Notes under the pieces: model-generated
The model's database searches: none
What the model saw: only the letters and a program-made list of their open reading frames with translations
Told to the model about the DNA's origin: nothing
Made by a program: the position numbers and the translations under genes
Assembly (NCBI GenBank): GCA_016926595.1
Contig: JAFGOG010000081.1
Location: 1-10,404, forward strand
Length of the DNA stretch: 10,404 bases
Origin: Anaerolineae bacterium
GTDB lineage: Bacteria > Chloroflexota > Anaerolineae > JAAYZQ01
Direction of reading: 5' to 3'
Shown: positions 1 to 8,319 of the stretch, one piece after another
Position numbering within the stretch: position 1 is the first letter of the stretch
How the letters are laid out: each line of letters starts with the position of its first letter

Positions 1-542
1 ATCTCGTTGGCCCGGTCCTGGATCCATTTCGTGGTTCCAGTGTCGGCCGGTCCGGCCTCCGGCGGATTGTATTTGATGCCACCATCGCCCGGCGGATTGT
101 GGGACGGAGTGATGACCACACCATCAGCCAGTCCTGATGTCCGGCCGCGATTGTAACCGAGAATGGCGTGGGAAATGACCGGTGTGGGGGTATAGCCCAG
201 CCCGCTCTGCACCATGATCTCCACTCCATTGGCGGCAAACACCTCCACGGCCGTGTAGAGCGCCGGCTCAGACAGAGCGTGCGTATCCATCCCCAGGAAT
301 AGCGGCCCAGAGATACCCCCTGCGCGCCTCAGCTCACTGATCGCCTGGCAGGCGGCCAGGATGTGGTCCTCATTGAAACTGTGACTCAGCGACGAACCAC
401 GATGCCCAGAAGTACCAAAAGCAACTCGATGGGCAGGGTTCTCTGGATCCGGCCGGCGGGTATAGTAGGCTGAGACCAGCCGCGGCACATTGACAAGAAG
501 CTCTCGAGGCGCGAGTTTCCCTGCGAGTAGGTGGACACGCAT
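1..542 (-). CDS. pgm: alpha-D-phosphoglucomutase, N-terminal part (C-terminus beyond window)
   Basis: This enzyme interconverts glucose-6-phosphate and glucose-1-phosphate in the cytosol, supplying the substrate of the neighbouring GlgC. About 180 residues are visible; the reading frame is still open at base 1, and the E. coli Pgm family is about 546 residues, so roughly two thirds are missing. The active-site phosphoserine loop TPSHNP is at residues 145-150 (Ser147), followed by DGGIKYNPP and GPADT, which match the E. coli-type Pgm rather than the phosphomannomutase (ManB/GlmM) type. An AFGTSGHRG block lies near residues 41-49. The ATG at 542-540 is chosen because a near-perfect Shine-Dalgarno stands 7 bases before it. 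It starts 22 bp after the glgC stop and is probably the next gene of the same operon. Function is confident; the state of the C-terminus cannot be seen. Confidence 0.95.
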   Translation of the reverse strand, partial: MRVHLLAGKLAPRELLVNVPRLVSAYYTRRPDPENPAHRVAFGTSGHRGSSLSHSFNEDHILAACQAISELRRAGGISGPLFLGMDTHALSEPALYTAVEVFAANGVEIMVQSGLGYTPTPVISHAILGYNRGRTSGLADGVVITPSHNPPGDGGIKYNPPEAGPADTGTTKWIQDRANE

Positions 543-549
543 TGGATGG

Positions 550-557
550 ACCTCCTT
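550..557 (-). promoter_or_regulatory. Strong Shine-Dalgarno for pgm
   Basis: On the minus strand the bases read AAGGAGGT, an almost full complement of the 16S rRNA 3' end, 7 bases before the pgm ATG. It lies entirely in the 22-bp glgC-pgm gap and settles the pgm start. It is the strongest ribosome site in the window. Confidence 0.85.
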
Positions 558-564
558 ATTGACC

Positions 565-1830
565 CTAGATCACTGCGCCATCGGGAATGACTGCGCTCTT
601 GGGCACGATCACCAGCCCCTCTCTCGCCACCCAGTCCTCGCTGTCATAATCCGGCCGGTCAGCGAGGTGGCGAATCTGAACATTACGACCGATGCGCGCG
701 TTCTTGTCAATGATGGCGCCTTTGATGACCGCGCCTTCCCCAATTCCGACGTCCGGGCGGCCCAACCGTCTGTTCTCAGCCTTTTCTGCATCTGATTCGT
801 AATAGTCCGCGCCCATGAGCACCGATGAGTGGACCGTCACCCTGGGGCCTATGATGCTGCGCAGGCCAACCACCGAATTGGTGATGTCAGAATGGTAGAT
901 ACAAGTCCCCTCGGCGACCAACACCTCATCGAGCCGTGTCCCGCGAACCTCAGAAGGGGGCAAGAAGCGCGGATGGGTATAGACAGGCCAGCGCGGGTCC
1001 AACAACTCTATCGGCCGGTTGGGGGAGACCAGCTCCAGATTCACTTCGTAGAAGCGGCGGATGGTCCCGATATCGGCCCAATAGCCATCAAAGACATATC
1101 CCATCAAGCGGTAGTTGGGCATTGCCTGGGGGATGATGTGCTTACCAAAGTCATCGCCCGGTGCCGCCAGCAGTTCGCGCAGCAGCTCGGTCGAAAAGAC
1201 ATAGATACCCATCGAGGCCAAGTAAGGCTTGGCCGAGCCCGGCAGGCTCTCCAGGCCAGTCAGGGCCTCCGGCTTGGGCTTTTCGGTAAAGCTCACAATC
1301 TCGCCATCCGGGCTGCGCTTCAGGATCCCGAATCCTGGAGCATGCTCGGCCTCCACCGGCTGCACCGCCAGCGTGATGTCAGCCCCGGTCTCCACATGGT
1401 AGTTCACAAATCCGCGATAGTCCATGCGGTAGAGGTGATCGCCGGCAAGGACCAGAACGTATTTGGTCCCGGAATTCTTGATCTCGACCCACTGTTGGCG
1501 GACGGCGTCGGCCGTGCCTTGATACCAGTCGGTGTGCTCCGGAGACTGTTCGGCCGCCAGGATCTCCACCCAGCCATCGGTGAACATATCACGCCGATAG
1601 GTGCGCAGGATGTGACGGTGGAGTGAGACTGATCTGAATTGCGTCAGAATAGCAATTTTTTCGATGCCGGCATGGAGGCAGTTGCTGATAGGAATGTCGA
1701 CCAGCCGGTATTTGCCAGCCAGGGGCACCGCCGGTTTCGATCGCTTCATAGTCAATGGCCATAGTCGCGTGCCCTGTCCCCCGCCCATGATCAGGCCCAA
1801 CACATCATCCATATCTAGAATTTGCGTCAT
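565..1830 (-). CDS. glgC: Glucose-1-phosphate adenylyltransferase (ADP-glucose pyrophosphorylase)
   Basis: Converts glucose-1-phosphate and ATP to ADP-glucose and pyrophosphate, the committed step of bacterial glycogen synthesis. The 421-residue length is normal for the family. The N-terminal nucleotidyltransferase domain has [12 protein letters not shown] (residues 16-27), [20 protein letters not shown] (31-50), GTADAV (105-110), [11 protein letters not shown] (128-138, catalytic Asp131 by comparison with E. coli Asp142) and FTEKP (181-185, Lys184 as the glucose-1-phosphate-binding lysine). GYWADIGTI follows at 249-257, and a left-handed beta-helix with hexapeptide-like repeats occupies about 300-421. 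Start at the ATG at 1830, with GGAG 8 bases upstream; a second Met at residue 7 is possible but less well placed. It begins 21 bp after pgi. Allosteric control is usual in this family, but I cannot read the effector class from the sequence. Confidence 0.96.
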   Translation of the reverse strand: MTQILDMDDVLGLIMGGGQGTRLWPLTMKRSKPAVPLAGKYRLVDIPISNCLHAGIEKIAILTQFRSVSLHRHILRTYRRDMFTDGWVEILAAEQSPEHTDWYQGTADAVRQQWVEIKNSGTKYVLVLAGDHLYRMDYRGFVNYHVETGADITLAVQPVEAEHAPGFGILKRSPDGEIVSFTEKPKPEALTGLESLPGSAKPYLASMGIYVFSTELLRELLAAPGDDFGKHIIPQAMPNYRLMGYVFDGYWADIGTIRRFYEVNLELVSPNRPIELLDPRWPVYTHPRFLPPSEVRGTRLDEVLVAEGTCIYHSDITNSVVGLRSIIGPRVTVHSSVLMGADYYESDAEKAENRRLGRPDVGIGEGAVIKGAIIDKNARIGRNVQIRHLADRPDYDSEDWVAREGLVIVPKSAVIPDGAVI

Positions 1831-1851
1831 GTTCTCATCTCCACTCTGAGA

Positions 1852-3492
1852 CTAGCGGATACTCTTGTAGCAGTTGATCAGACCATTGGTCGAGGCGTCA
1901 TGCGTCGTGACCTGCTGCTCCCCCTCGAGTTCCGGCAAGATGGCTTTGGCCAGTTGCTTGCCCAATTCGACCCCCATCTGGTCAAAGGAATTGACATTCC
2001 AGATGACACCCTGAGTAAAGATCTTGTGCTCATACAACGCGATCAGCGAGCCCAGGACCTCTGGTGTCAGCTTTGGATAGAGGAAAGAGTTCGTCGGCTT
2101 GTTCCCGGGAAAGGTCTTGGCGGCCGCCAACCTGTCCAGTTGCGAGCCCGAAACCCCCTCCCTTTCCAGCTCGGCGCGAGCCTCTTCCTCGCTCTTACCT
2201 CTCATCAGCGCCTCGGTCTGCGCGAAGAAATTCGAGAGCAGCAGCACGTGATGCTCACCCAGCGGGTTCTGGCTTTGCGCTGCCGCCAGGAAATCACAGG
2301 GAACCAGTTTCGTTCCCTGATGAATCAACTGATAGAAGGCGTGCTGACCGTTCGTGCCCGGCTGCCCCCAAATGACAGGGCCGGTCTGGTAGTCGATCCA
2401 CTCGCCCTCGCGGGTGACACGCTTGCCGTTACTTTCCATATCTCCCTGCTGGAAATAGTCCGGAAAGTGGGCCAGGTACTGGTCATAGGGCAGGATGGCG
2501 TGGGACTGAGCTCCGTAAAAGTTATTGTACCAGATACCCAACAAGGCCATGATGACCGGGATATTCTTCTCCAACGGTACAGCACAAAAGTGCCTGTCGA
2601 CCCCATGAGCACCGGCCAATAACTCCTCAAAGCGATCCATGCCCAGATAGAGCGCAATTGACAGCCCGATGGCCGACCACAGGGAGTAGCGCCCCCCGAC
2701 CCAGTCCCAGAATTCAAACATATTTCCCGGGTCGACACCGAACTGGGCGACGGCCGCCCGATTGGTGGACATAGCCACAAAGTGCCGGGCAACGGCCGCC
2801 TCTTCTCCGGCTGCCGCCAGGAACCAGTCCCGGGCAGAGTGCGCGTTGGCCATCGTCTCCTGCGTCGCAAAAGTCTTGGAGGCCACCAGGAACAATGTTG
2901 TCTCCGGGTTGACGAACTTGAGAGTCTCTACCAGATCGGTGCTGTCCACGTTGGACACATAGTGAACCCGCAGGCCCGGCTTGCTGTAGGGCTTGAGCGC
3001 CGTAGTGACCATTTTGGGTCCCAGATCAGAGCCCCCGATGCCGATGTTGACCACGTCAGTAATGACCTGCCCGGTGAATCCTCGCCACTCCCCCGAGCGG
3101 ACCGCTTCGCTGAATCGCCGCATCTGGGTCAGCACACGGTTCACATCGGGCATGACATCCTGACCGCCCACCCGGATGGATCGATTGCTACGGTTGCGTA
3201 GAGCAACGTGCAGCACGGCCCGGTTCTCGGTGGTGTTGATCTTTTCCCCGCTGAACATGGCCTCAATGTGCGCAGTCAGATTCGCCTGTCGGGCCAGGTC
3301 CAGCAGGAGTGACATGGTCTCCCCAGTGATGAGGTTCTTGGAATAGTCCAAGAGGACGTCCCCCAGCCGCAGCGAAAAGCGCTCAAAGCGTTGGGGATCG
3401 CCGGCAAAGAGATCCCGCATCTGCACTCCAGCCATAGCATGCTGGTGTCTGACAAGCGCCTGCCAGGCAGGCGACTCCCGGAGGCCAGACAT
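1852..3492 (-). CDS. pgi: Glucose-6-phosphate isomerase
   Basis: Cytosolic enzyme interconverting fructose-6-phosphate and glucose-6-phosphate. It has 546 residues, the normal length of the E. coli/animal-type enzyme. Visible motifs are [11 protein letters not shown] (149-159), ASKTF.TQET (204-213), [11 protein letters not shown] (266-276, Arg268), MESNGK (352-357, Glu353), TNGQHAF (380-386, His384) and VELGKQL (508-514, Lys512). These match the catalytic Arg272, Glu357, His388 and Lys518 of rabbit PGI, so the enzyme should be active. One variation: the usual GEPGTNG reads GQPGTNG here (Gln377); this residue is not among those four. The ATG at 3492 is preceded by GGGAGG. It follows tal after a 105-bp gap, the widest in the operon, and is followed by glgC after 21 bp. 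It returns transaldolase/transketolase product to glucose-6-phosphate. Confidence 0.97.
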   Translation of the reverse strand: MSGLRESPAWQALVRHQHAMAGVQMRDLFAGDPQRFERFSLRLGDVLLDYSKNLITGETMSLLLDLARQANLTAHIEAMFSGEKINTTENRAVLHVALRNRSNRSIRVGGQDVMPDVNRVLTQMRRFSEAVRSGEWRGFTGQVITDVVNIGIGGSDLGPKMVTTALKPYSKPGLRVHYVSNVDSTDLVETLKFVNPETTLFLVASKTFATQETMANAHSARDWFLAAAGEEAAVARHFVAMSTNRAAVAQFGVDPGNMFEFWDWVGGRYSLWSAIGLSIALYLGMDRFEELLAGAHGVDRHFCAVPLEKNIPVIMALLGIWYNNFYGAQSHAILPYDQYLAHFPDYFQQGDMESNGKRVTREGEWIDYQTGPVIWGQPGTNGQHAFYQLIHQGTKLVPCDFLAAAQSQNPLGEHHVLLLSNFFAQTEALMRGKSEEEARAELEREGVSGSQLDRLAAAKTFPGNKPTNSFLYPKLTPEVLGSLIALYEHKIFTQGVIWNVNSFDQMGVELGKQLAKAILPELEGEQQVTTHDASTNGLINCYKSIR

Positions 3493-3504
3493 ATTATCCT
3501 CCCT

Positions 3505-3576
3505 TCATCCTAACTCGTATTGCAGTTCCTGCAGCACCCCTTCCGTGGAAAGGGTGCGAGGTATCAAACTGCTCAT
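3505..3576 (-). CDS. Possible 23-codon small ORF between tal and pgi
   Basis: A short reading frame of 23 codons fills most of the tal-pgi gap. It starts at the ATG at 3576, beginning MSSLIPRTLS and ending LQELQYELG, and stops with TGA at 3507-3505, 12 bases before the pgi ATG. A purine-rich GGGGAAGG stands just upstream of its ATG, and the pgi Shine-Dalgarno follows directly after its stop. I do not recognise the peptide. It could be a translated leader that couples ribosomes into pgi, a small protein, or pure chance in a 105-bp gap. The two hairpins listed separately lie inside it. Confidence 0.25.
   Translation of the reverse strand: MSSLIPRTLSTEGVLQELQYELG
3521..3533. repeat. Short inverted repeat in the tal-pgi gap
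   Basis: TGCAG-TTC-CTGCA is a perfect 5-bp dyad with a 3-base loop. It touches the larger hairpin at 3534-3557. No T run follows it on the minus strand, so it is not a standard intrinsic terminator. Confidence 0.4.
3534..3557 (-). other. Stem-loop between tal and pgi
   Basis: GCACCC at the left pairs with GGGTGC at the right, and the inner CTTCC/GGAAAG extends the stem to about 10 pairs with one C-A mismatch and a small loop. No U-rich tail follows in the direction of transcription, so a role as a terminator is not supported. An mRNA-stabilising or processing hairpin between tal and pgi is plausible, which could set different levels for the upstream and downstream halves of the operon. Confidence 0.45.
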
Positions 3577-3597
3577 AGTCCTTCCCCTGGGAAAACC

Positions 3598-4722
3598 TCA
3601 AGGCTTGGAGTTGACCGTCCTTGTGGCCTGACGGCGCGCGTCCACTGCGCCCAGCAGCTCAGTAAAAGCGTCGGCAAAGGCCTTGACGCCCTCGTGTTCC
3701 AGCTCATCCGTCACAAGGTCCATAGAGATACCCAGCGCCTCCAGATCATCCAAAATCCGGCGGGCCCCCGCCAGGTCTTCTTCCAGGCTGGGGCGCACCT
3801 GCCCATGCTCCAGGAATGCCTTCAGCGTCTGGGGCGGGATAGTGCTCACCGTGCTCGGGCCGATCAATTCTTCCACATAGAGCACGTCGCGGTAGGCCGG
3901 GTTCTTGGTGCTGGTGGATGCCCACAGCGGGCGCTGCACGCGCGCTCCTTTGGCCCCGAGGGTTTGGAAGCGGTCAGCAGCAAACATCTCTTTAAAGTCC
4001 GCGTAGGCCAGCCTGGTATTAGCGATAGCGGTTTTACCCAGCAACTCGGTCGCTCGCCCGGCCTGGTCGCCGAGGTCCTGAAGGCGAGCATCCACCTTGG
4101 TGTCCACGCGAGAGACAAAGAACGACGCCACCGAAGCGATGGAATCGAGGGACAGTCCCTGAGCTACCCGCTGCTCCAGGCCCCTCAGGTAGGCATCCAT
4201 CACGCCCACGTAGCGCTTGCGCGAAAAGATCAAGGTGACGTTGACGTTAATACCAGCCGCGATGGCGTCCGTGATCGCTGGCAGACCGGCCTGAGTGGCG
4301 GGGATCTTGACCATCAGGTTCGGCCGGTCGACCCGCTGCCAGAGCTGCTTGACCTCGACCAACGTACGCTCGGCATCCTGCGCCAGATAGGGGTTGACCT
4401 CCAGGCTAACATAGCCATCGCCGCCGCCACTCTGTTCGTACAGGGGCCGGAACAGGTCTGCCGCCGCCTGAATGTCATCCACCGCAAGCTGCCAAAAAAT
4501 CTGCTCTGCGTTCCAGCCGGCCTGGATCAGGGGCTCCAGCCCGTCATCATAGTCCTGCGATCTCGTGATGGCAGTCATAAATATCGTCGGATTGGATGTG
4601 ACGCCGCGCACCTCCCCGCGCTCAATCATGCCAGCCATCTCACCATTGCGCAGCAAACCACGCTGGATATTGTCGTACCAGACCGATTGCCCCATGGAAT
4701 AAAGAGCTTGTACCGTATTCAC
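3598..4722 (-). CDS. tal: Transaldolase
   Basis: Transfers a dihydroxyacetone unit from sedoheptulose-7-phosphate to glyceraldehyde-3-phosphate, giving erythrose-4-phosphate and fructose-6-phosphate, in the non-oxidative pentose phosphate pathway. The protein has 374 residues, the length of the longer actinobacterial/cyanobacterial-type transaldolases rather than the short ~220-residue TalC/Fsa type. Motifs from the chosen start: SVWYDNI near residue 13 with Asp17, GVTSNPTIF (about 40-48), SLEVNP with Glu108, and NLMVKIPAT with the Schiff-base Lys139; these correspond to Asp17, Glu96 and Lys132 of E. coli TalB. The start is placed at GTG 4722-4720, because GGAGG stands 5 bases before it; the longer frame from a TTG at 4734 would put that ribosome site inside the gene. 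It follows tkt by 41 bp. Some bacteria have tal fused to pgi; here the two are separate. Confidence 0.95.
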   Translation of the reverse strand: MNTVQALYSMGQSVWYDNIQRGLLRNGEMAGMIERGEVRGVTSNPTIFMTAITRSQDYDDGLEPLIQAGWNAEQIFWQLAVDDIQAAADLFRPLYEQSGGGDGYVSLEVNPYLAQDAERTLVEVKQLWQRVDRPNLMVKIPATQAGLPAITDAIAAGINVNVTLIFSRKRYVGVMDAYLRGLEQRVAQGLSLDSIASVASFFVSRVDTKVDARLQDLGDQAGRATELLGKTAIANTRLAYADFKEMFAADRFQTLGAKGARVQRPLWASTSTKNPAYRDVLYVEELIGPSTVSTIPPQTLKAFLEHGQVRPSLEEDLAGARRILDDLEALGISMDLVTDELEHEGVKAFADAFTELLGAVDARRQATRTVNSKP

Positions 4723-4727
4723 ATTTT

Positions 4728-4732
4728 CCTCC
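4728..4732 (-). promoter_or_regulatory. Shine-Dalgarno that sets the GTG start of tal
   Basis: The minus strand reads GGAGG, then AAAAT, then GTG. The 5-base spacing supports the GTG at 4722 as the start and argues against the upstream in-frame TTG at 4734, which overlaps this site. Confidence 0.7.
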
Positions 4733-4763
4733 AAGTCGACCCAGGCAAGCTTCTGCCCGGACC

Positions 4764-6773
4764 CTATAGTAATTCTGCGGCAAGATCTACTATCCGGTCG
4801 GCCGCAAAGCCAAGGTTCTCAAAGACGACCTTGGCCGGCGCCGATGCGCCGTAGCGATCCAACCCGAGGACGCGCCCCCTGGATCCCACCCAACGGTGCC
4901 AACCCTGGGAGACGCCCGCCTCCACCGCCAGGCGTGCCTCGACCTCCGGCAGCAGAACCCCGTCCTGGTAGGTTGGCTCCTGCTCGGCAAACAACTCCCA
5001 GCTTGGGAAGGATACCAGGCGAACGGCAACTTTCTGCTCTGCCAGGCGCTGTCCGGCTTGCACGATCAAGCTCACCTCCGAGCCGCTGGCCATCAGAATG
5101 ATCTGCGGCTTGCCCCCTCCCAGGTCAGCCAGGACGTAGGCACCTCGTTTGACGCCCTCCGCCGGCGCAAACAGGGTCCGGTCCAGCGTAGGCAGGGGTT
5201 GCCTCGTGAGCGCCAACGCCGTGGGGCGTTGGCGGTTCTCAATAGCGATTTTCCACGCCTCGCGGACCTCGTTGGCGTCGGCCGGTCGTAACGTCACCAG
5301 ATTGGGCATGGCCCTCAATGCAGCCAGGTGCTCAACCGGCTGGTGCGTGGGGCCATCTTCACCCACACCGATGCTATCATGAGTAAAGACCCAGATCGAA
5401 CCCAGATGCGAGATCGCGGCTATCCGAATGGCAGGCCGCATATAATCAGAAAAGACCATAAAGGTCGCCCCAAAGGGTATGACGCCGCCATGATAGGCCA
5501 TGCCATTCACGACCGCGCCCATCCCGTGCTCGCGCACGCCAAAGTGAAAGTTGCGCCCCTCACGACCATCGATCGTGAAAGCAGGGCTGTCTGCTATCCA
5601 GGTTTTGGTCGAGGGCGCCAAATCGGCCGACCCACCAACCAACTCGGGCAGCCTGCCCGCTAGGGCGTTGAGGACCTTGCCGGAAGCAGCGCGCGTGGCC
5701 AGCCCCTTCTCATCCGGCGGGAATTCGGGTAAACCCTCTGCCCAGTCCTCCGGCAGATGGCCCGCCAGCCGCCGCTCCAATTCGGCCGCTAGGTCGGGGT
5801 GCGCAGTCCGGTAGGCCTCAAACTTTTGTTGCCAGGCCTTTTCCTCCTCTGCACCCAGAACGACCGCCTGGCGGAAGAAGGCCAGCACCTCGTCTGGCAC
5901 GTAGAAGCGCGGCTCCACCGGCCAGCCGAGTCTCTCTTTGGCGCCGTTCAACTCCGCATCGCCCGGCGGCTCGCCGTGAGCCTGGGCAGTGCCAGCACGG
6001 CTGGGCAGACCATAGCCGATCGTGGTGCGCACCATGATAAGAGAGGGGCGCAGATCGGCCTTTGCCTTCTGAATAGCCCGATGGATGGCCTCCACATCCA
6101 GTCCATCCTCGACCCGCAACACGTGCCAGCCGTAGGCCCCAAAGCGCTTGCCCCGATCCTCGGTAAAGGCCAGGTCAGTCGAGCCTTCGATGGAGATCTG
6201 ATTGTCGTCGTACAGGTAGATCAGCTTGCCCAGGCGCAGGTGACCAGCCAGCGAGGCCGCCTCTGACGCCACTCCTTCCATCAAGTCACCATCGGTGACG
6301 ATGGCATAGACATAGTGATCGATGATCTCGTGACCCGGCCGGTTGAATACTTGTGCCAGATGCGCTTCGGCTATGGCCATCCCCACCCCGTTGGCAAAGC
6401 CCTGCCCCAGGGGACCAGTCGTGGTCTCGATGCCCGGCGTCAGGCCATACTCCGGGTGGCCCGGCGTTAAACTCCCCCACTGACGGAAGCGTTTCAGCTC
6501 CTCCAGCGGCAGGTCGTAACCGCTCAGGTAGAGCAGGCTGTACAATAACATGCAGCCGTGTCCGCCAGACAGGACAAAACGATCTCGGTTAGCCCAGGCC
6601 GGGTCGGCCGGGTTATGCCGCAAATGGCGGGTCCAGATGGCATAGGCCAGCGGGGCGGCACCCATGGGCAGGCCAGGATGGCCCGATTTGGCATGCTGCA
6701 CGGCGTCCGCCGACAGGAAACGGAGGGTATTGATGCTCAATTGCTCAAGTGTGGATTGTGCCTGTTCTGGCAT
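4764..6773 (-). CDS. tkt: Transketolase
   Basis: Thiamine-diphosphate enzyme that moves two-carbon units between pentose phosphates and related sugar phosphates in the cytosol. It has 669 residues, typical of the family. The pyrimidine/pyrophosphate domains are ordered as usual: [10 protein letters not shown] (29-38, His32), SGGHG (His72), GHPE (His106), the ThDP-Mg motif beginning TDGDLMEG (160-167) and ending at DDN (189-191), AHGEPPG (His266), then GVREHGMG (412-419) with the conserved Glu415 that activates ThDP, SDYMRP (442-447) and GPTHQP (His477). The substrate-phosphate and cofactor-binding histidines are all present. The start is the ATG at 6773, where AAGGAG lies 6 bases upstream; an in-frame TTG at 6833 would overlap the gnd stop and has no good ribosome site. 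It lies 56 bp after gnd and 41 bp before tal, and works on the pentoses derived from Gnd. Confidence 0.97.
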   Translation of the reverse strand: MPEQAQSTLEQLSINTLRFLSADAVQHAKSGHPGLPMGAAPLAYAIWTRHLRHNPADPAWANRDRFVLSGGHGCMLLYSLLYLSGYDLPLEELKRFRQWGSLTPGHPEYGLTPGIETTTGPLGQGFANGVGMAIAEAHLAQVFNRPGHEIIDHYVYAIVTDGDLMEGVASEAASLAGHLRLGKLIYLYDDNQISIEGSTDLAFTEDRGKRFGAYGWHVLRVEDGLDVEAIHRAIQKAKADLRPSLIMVRTTIGYGLPSRAGTAQAHGEPPGDAELNGAKERLGWPVEPRFYVPDEVLAFFRQAVVLGAEEEKAWQQKFEAYRTAHPDLAAELERRLAGHLPEDWAEGLPEFPPDEKGLATRAASGKVLNALAGRLPELVGGSADLAPSTKTWIADSPAFTIDGREGRNFHFGVREHGMGAVVNGMAYHGGVIPFGATFMVFSDYMRPAIRIAAISHLGSIWVFTHDSIGVGEDGPTHQPVEHLAALRAMPNLVTLRPADANEVREAWKIAIENRQRPTALALTRQPLPTLDRTLFAPAEGVKRGAYVLADLGGGKPQIILMASGSEVSLIVQAGQRLAEQKVAVRLVSFPSWELFAEQEPTYQDGVLLPEVEARLAVEAGVSQGWHRWVGSRGRVLGLDRYGASAPAKVVFENLGFAADRIVDLAAELL
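5211..5234. repeat. Perfect 10-bp inverted repeat with 4-base loop inside tkt
   Basis: CGCCAACGCC, loop GTGG, then GGCGTTGGCG. It lies in the C-terminal third of transketolase, around residues 513-521. The stem is very GC-rich and would be stable in RNA, but no T run follows on either strand. It may be only a by-product of Arg/Pro/Thr/Ala codons. Confidence 0.5.
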
Positions 6774-6779
6774 ACTGTT

Positions 6780-6785
6780 CTCCTT
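6780..6785 (-). promoter_or_regulatory. Shine-Dalgarno that sets the tkt start
   Basis: AAGGAG on the minus strand, 6 bases before the ATG at 6773. It supports a 669-residue transketolase over the 20-residue-longer frame. Confidence 0.75.
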
Positions 6786-6829
6786 TGCAAACGGCAAGGT
6801 ACTATCCTCTGCGCAAACCTGATCTCCTC

Positions 6830-8293
6830 TCAAGCCTGATAAGCCCGCGACGTCACCTCGCCCCCGTGGCCAGTCCAGTTGGTGTGGAAAAACTGACCGC
6901 GCGGCCGGTCCACCCGCTCGTAGGTGTGGGCGCCAAAGTAGTCACGCTGGGCCTGGGTCAAGTTGGCAGGCAGGCGCTCGCGGCGATAGCCGTCATAGAA
7001 CGCCAGCGCGCTGGACAGGGCCGGCACGGGGACACCCAACTGCACTGCCGTCACCACGACGCGACGCCACGCCCCTTCGGCTCCCGTCATGGCAGCGCGA
7101 AAGTAGGGCGCCAACAGCAGATTACTCAGCTCGGGGTCAGCATCGAACGCCTCCTTGATCTTGCCCAGAAAGGCTGAGCGGATAATGCAGCCGCCCCGCC
7201 ACATCAACGCGATGCCACCCAGGTTGAGATGCCATCCATAGACCTGCGCTGCCTCGCGCATCAGCATGTAGCCCTGCGCATACGAGGCGATCTTGGCCGC
7301 ATAAACTGCCTGCTCCAGGTCGGCCAGGAAGGCGGCTCGATCTCCGGCAAACTGGCCCCTCTCCCCTTCCAGCACCTGGGCAGCGGCTGTGCGCTCGCTC
7401 ACCAACGAAGACAGAAAACGAGCAAACACGGCCTCGCCGACCAATGTAAGCGGCGTGCCCTGCTCCAGCGCTGAGGCCACGGTCCACTTGCCGGTGCCCT
7501 TTTGCCCGGCGCTGTCCAGGATCAGGTCCACCACAGCCTGGCCCTCTTTATCACGATAGCCCAGGATGTCGCGCGTGATCTCGATCAGGTACGACTCCAG
7601 CACGCCCATGTTCCAGCGGCCAAAGACGGTGCTCATCTCGTCGTTGCTCAGCCGCAGGCCCTCTTTCATCAGGTGATAAGCCTCGGCAATGATCTGCATG
7701 TCGCCGTATTCTATGCCATTGTGCACCATCTTGACAAAGTGCCCCGCGCCATTCTCGCCCACCCAATCACAGCAGGGCGTGCCGTTGGGATCGCCTTCAG
7801 GGACCTTGGCGGCAATTGCCTGGAAGATCGGCTTGACCGCTGGCCAGGCCGCTGGCGAGCCCCCCGGCATGATGGAGGGGCCGTACCGCGCGCCCTCCTC
7901 GCCGCCGGAGACCCCGGTACCAATGAAGAGCAGCCCCTTCGATTCGACGGTTGCCGTGCGGCGGATGCTGTCCTCGTAGTTAGAGTTGCCACCGTCGATG
8001 ATGATGTCGCCGGGCTCTAGCAGTGGGATCAGCTTCTCAATAAAGTCATCCACCGGCTGGCCAGCCTTCACCAGCATCATCACCCGCCGCGGCCGCTTCA
8101 GCGCCGCCACCAGCTCTTCCAGGGAATGTGTGCCAATGACGCTGGCGCCCTTGGCCGGTCCGCTGACAAACTCGTCCACCACGGAGGGGGTGCGGTTAAA
8201 GACGGCCACGGTCAAGTTGTGGTCGGCCATGTTCAACACCAGGTTTTGCCCCATGACGGCCAGGCCGATCAGAGCGATGTCTGCTTGGGTCAT
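6830..8293 (-). CDS. gnd: 6-phosphogluconate dehydrogenase (decarboxylating)
   Basis: Oxidises and decarboxylates 6-phosphogluconate to ribulose-5-phosphate, producing NADPH and CO2. With 487 residues it is the long (E. coli/animal-type) form. The N-terminal Rossmann fold has GLAVMGQNL (10-18) and FNRT (32-35), where Asn-Arg-Thr after the second strand is the pattern of NADP-preferring enzymes. Next come DGGNSNY (100-106), [20 protein letters not shown] (125-144) and [17 protein letters not shown] (184-200), with catalytic Lys188 and Glu195. The all-helical C-terminal domain ends in FHTNW plus a short tail, as in the family. The ATG at 8293 has GGAG 7 bases upstream. It lies 26 bp after the kinase gene and 56 bp before tkt. 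It is the only oxidative-branch enzyme in view: zwf and pgl are not in the window. Confidence 0.97.
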   Translation of the reverse strand: MTQADIALIGLAVMGQNLVLNMADHNLTVAVFNRTPSVVDEFVSGPAKGASVIGTHSLEELVAALKRPRRVMMLVKAGQPVDDFIEKLIPLLEPGDIIIDGGNSNYEDSIRRTATVESKGLLFIGTGVSGGEEGARYGPSIMPGGSPAAWPAVKPIFQAIAAKVPEGDPNGTPCCDWVGENGAGHFVKMVHNGIEYGDMQIIAEAYHLMKEGLRLSNDEMSTVFGRWNMGVLESYLIEITRDILGYRDKEGQAVVDLILDSAGQKGTGKWTVASALEQGTPLTLVGEAVFARFLSSLVSERTAAAQVLEGERGQFAGDRAAFLADLEQAVYAAKIASYAQGYMLMREAAQVYGWHLNLGGIALMWRGGCIIRSAFLGKIKEAFDADPELSNLLLAPYFRAAMTGAEGAWRRVVVTAVQLGVPVPALSSALAFYDGYRRERLPANLTQAQRDYFGAHTYERVDRPRGQFFHTNWTGHGGEVTSRAYQA

Positions 8294-8319
8294 CTCTATT
8301 CTCCAATTCTCTCATGAAA

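Noticed and set aside
829..1626. Plus-strand open frame of 265 codons opposite glgC
   Set aside because: It is a shadow of glgC with no recognisable motif or convincing ribosome site.
3534..3557. Intrinsic terminator between tal and pgi
   Set aside because: The stem is good, but no T run follows it on the minus strand, and pgi continues the same operon pattern.
4735..4769. HindIII and SalI sites and a CCCTATAGT string in the tkt-tal gap, looking like a cloning-vector junction
   Set aside because: The CCCTATAGT match to the reversed T7 promoter stops at 9 bases and contains the natural tkt stop; both flanking genes are intact and belong to one operon, so this is coincidence.
3520..4854. Long plus-strand open frame opposite tal and the end of tkt
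   Set aside because: It is antisense to genes with intact catalytic motifs, resembles no family I know, and reflects the GC-rich codon pattern of the real genes.
6774..6833. N-terminal extension of transketolase from a TTG at 6833
   Set aside because: The added 20 residues have no family similarity, the TTG overlaps the gnd stop, and AAGGAG sits exactly right for the ATG at 6773.
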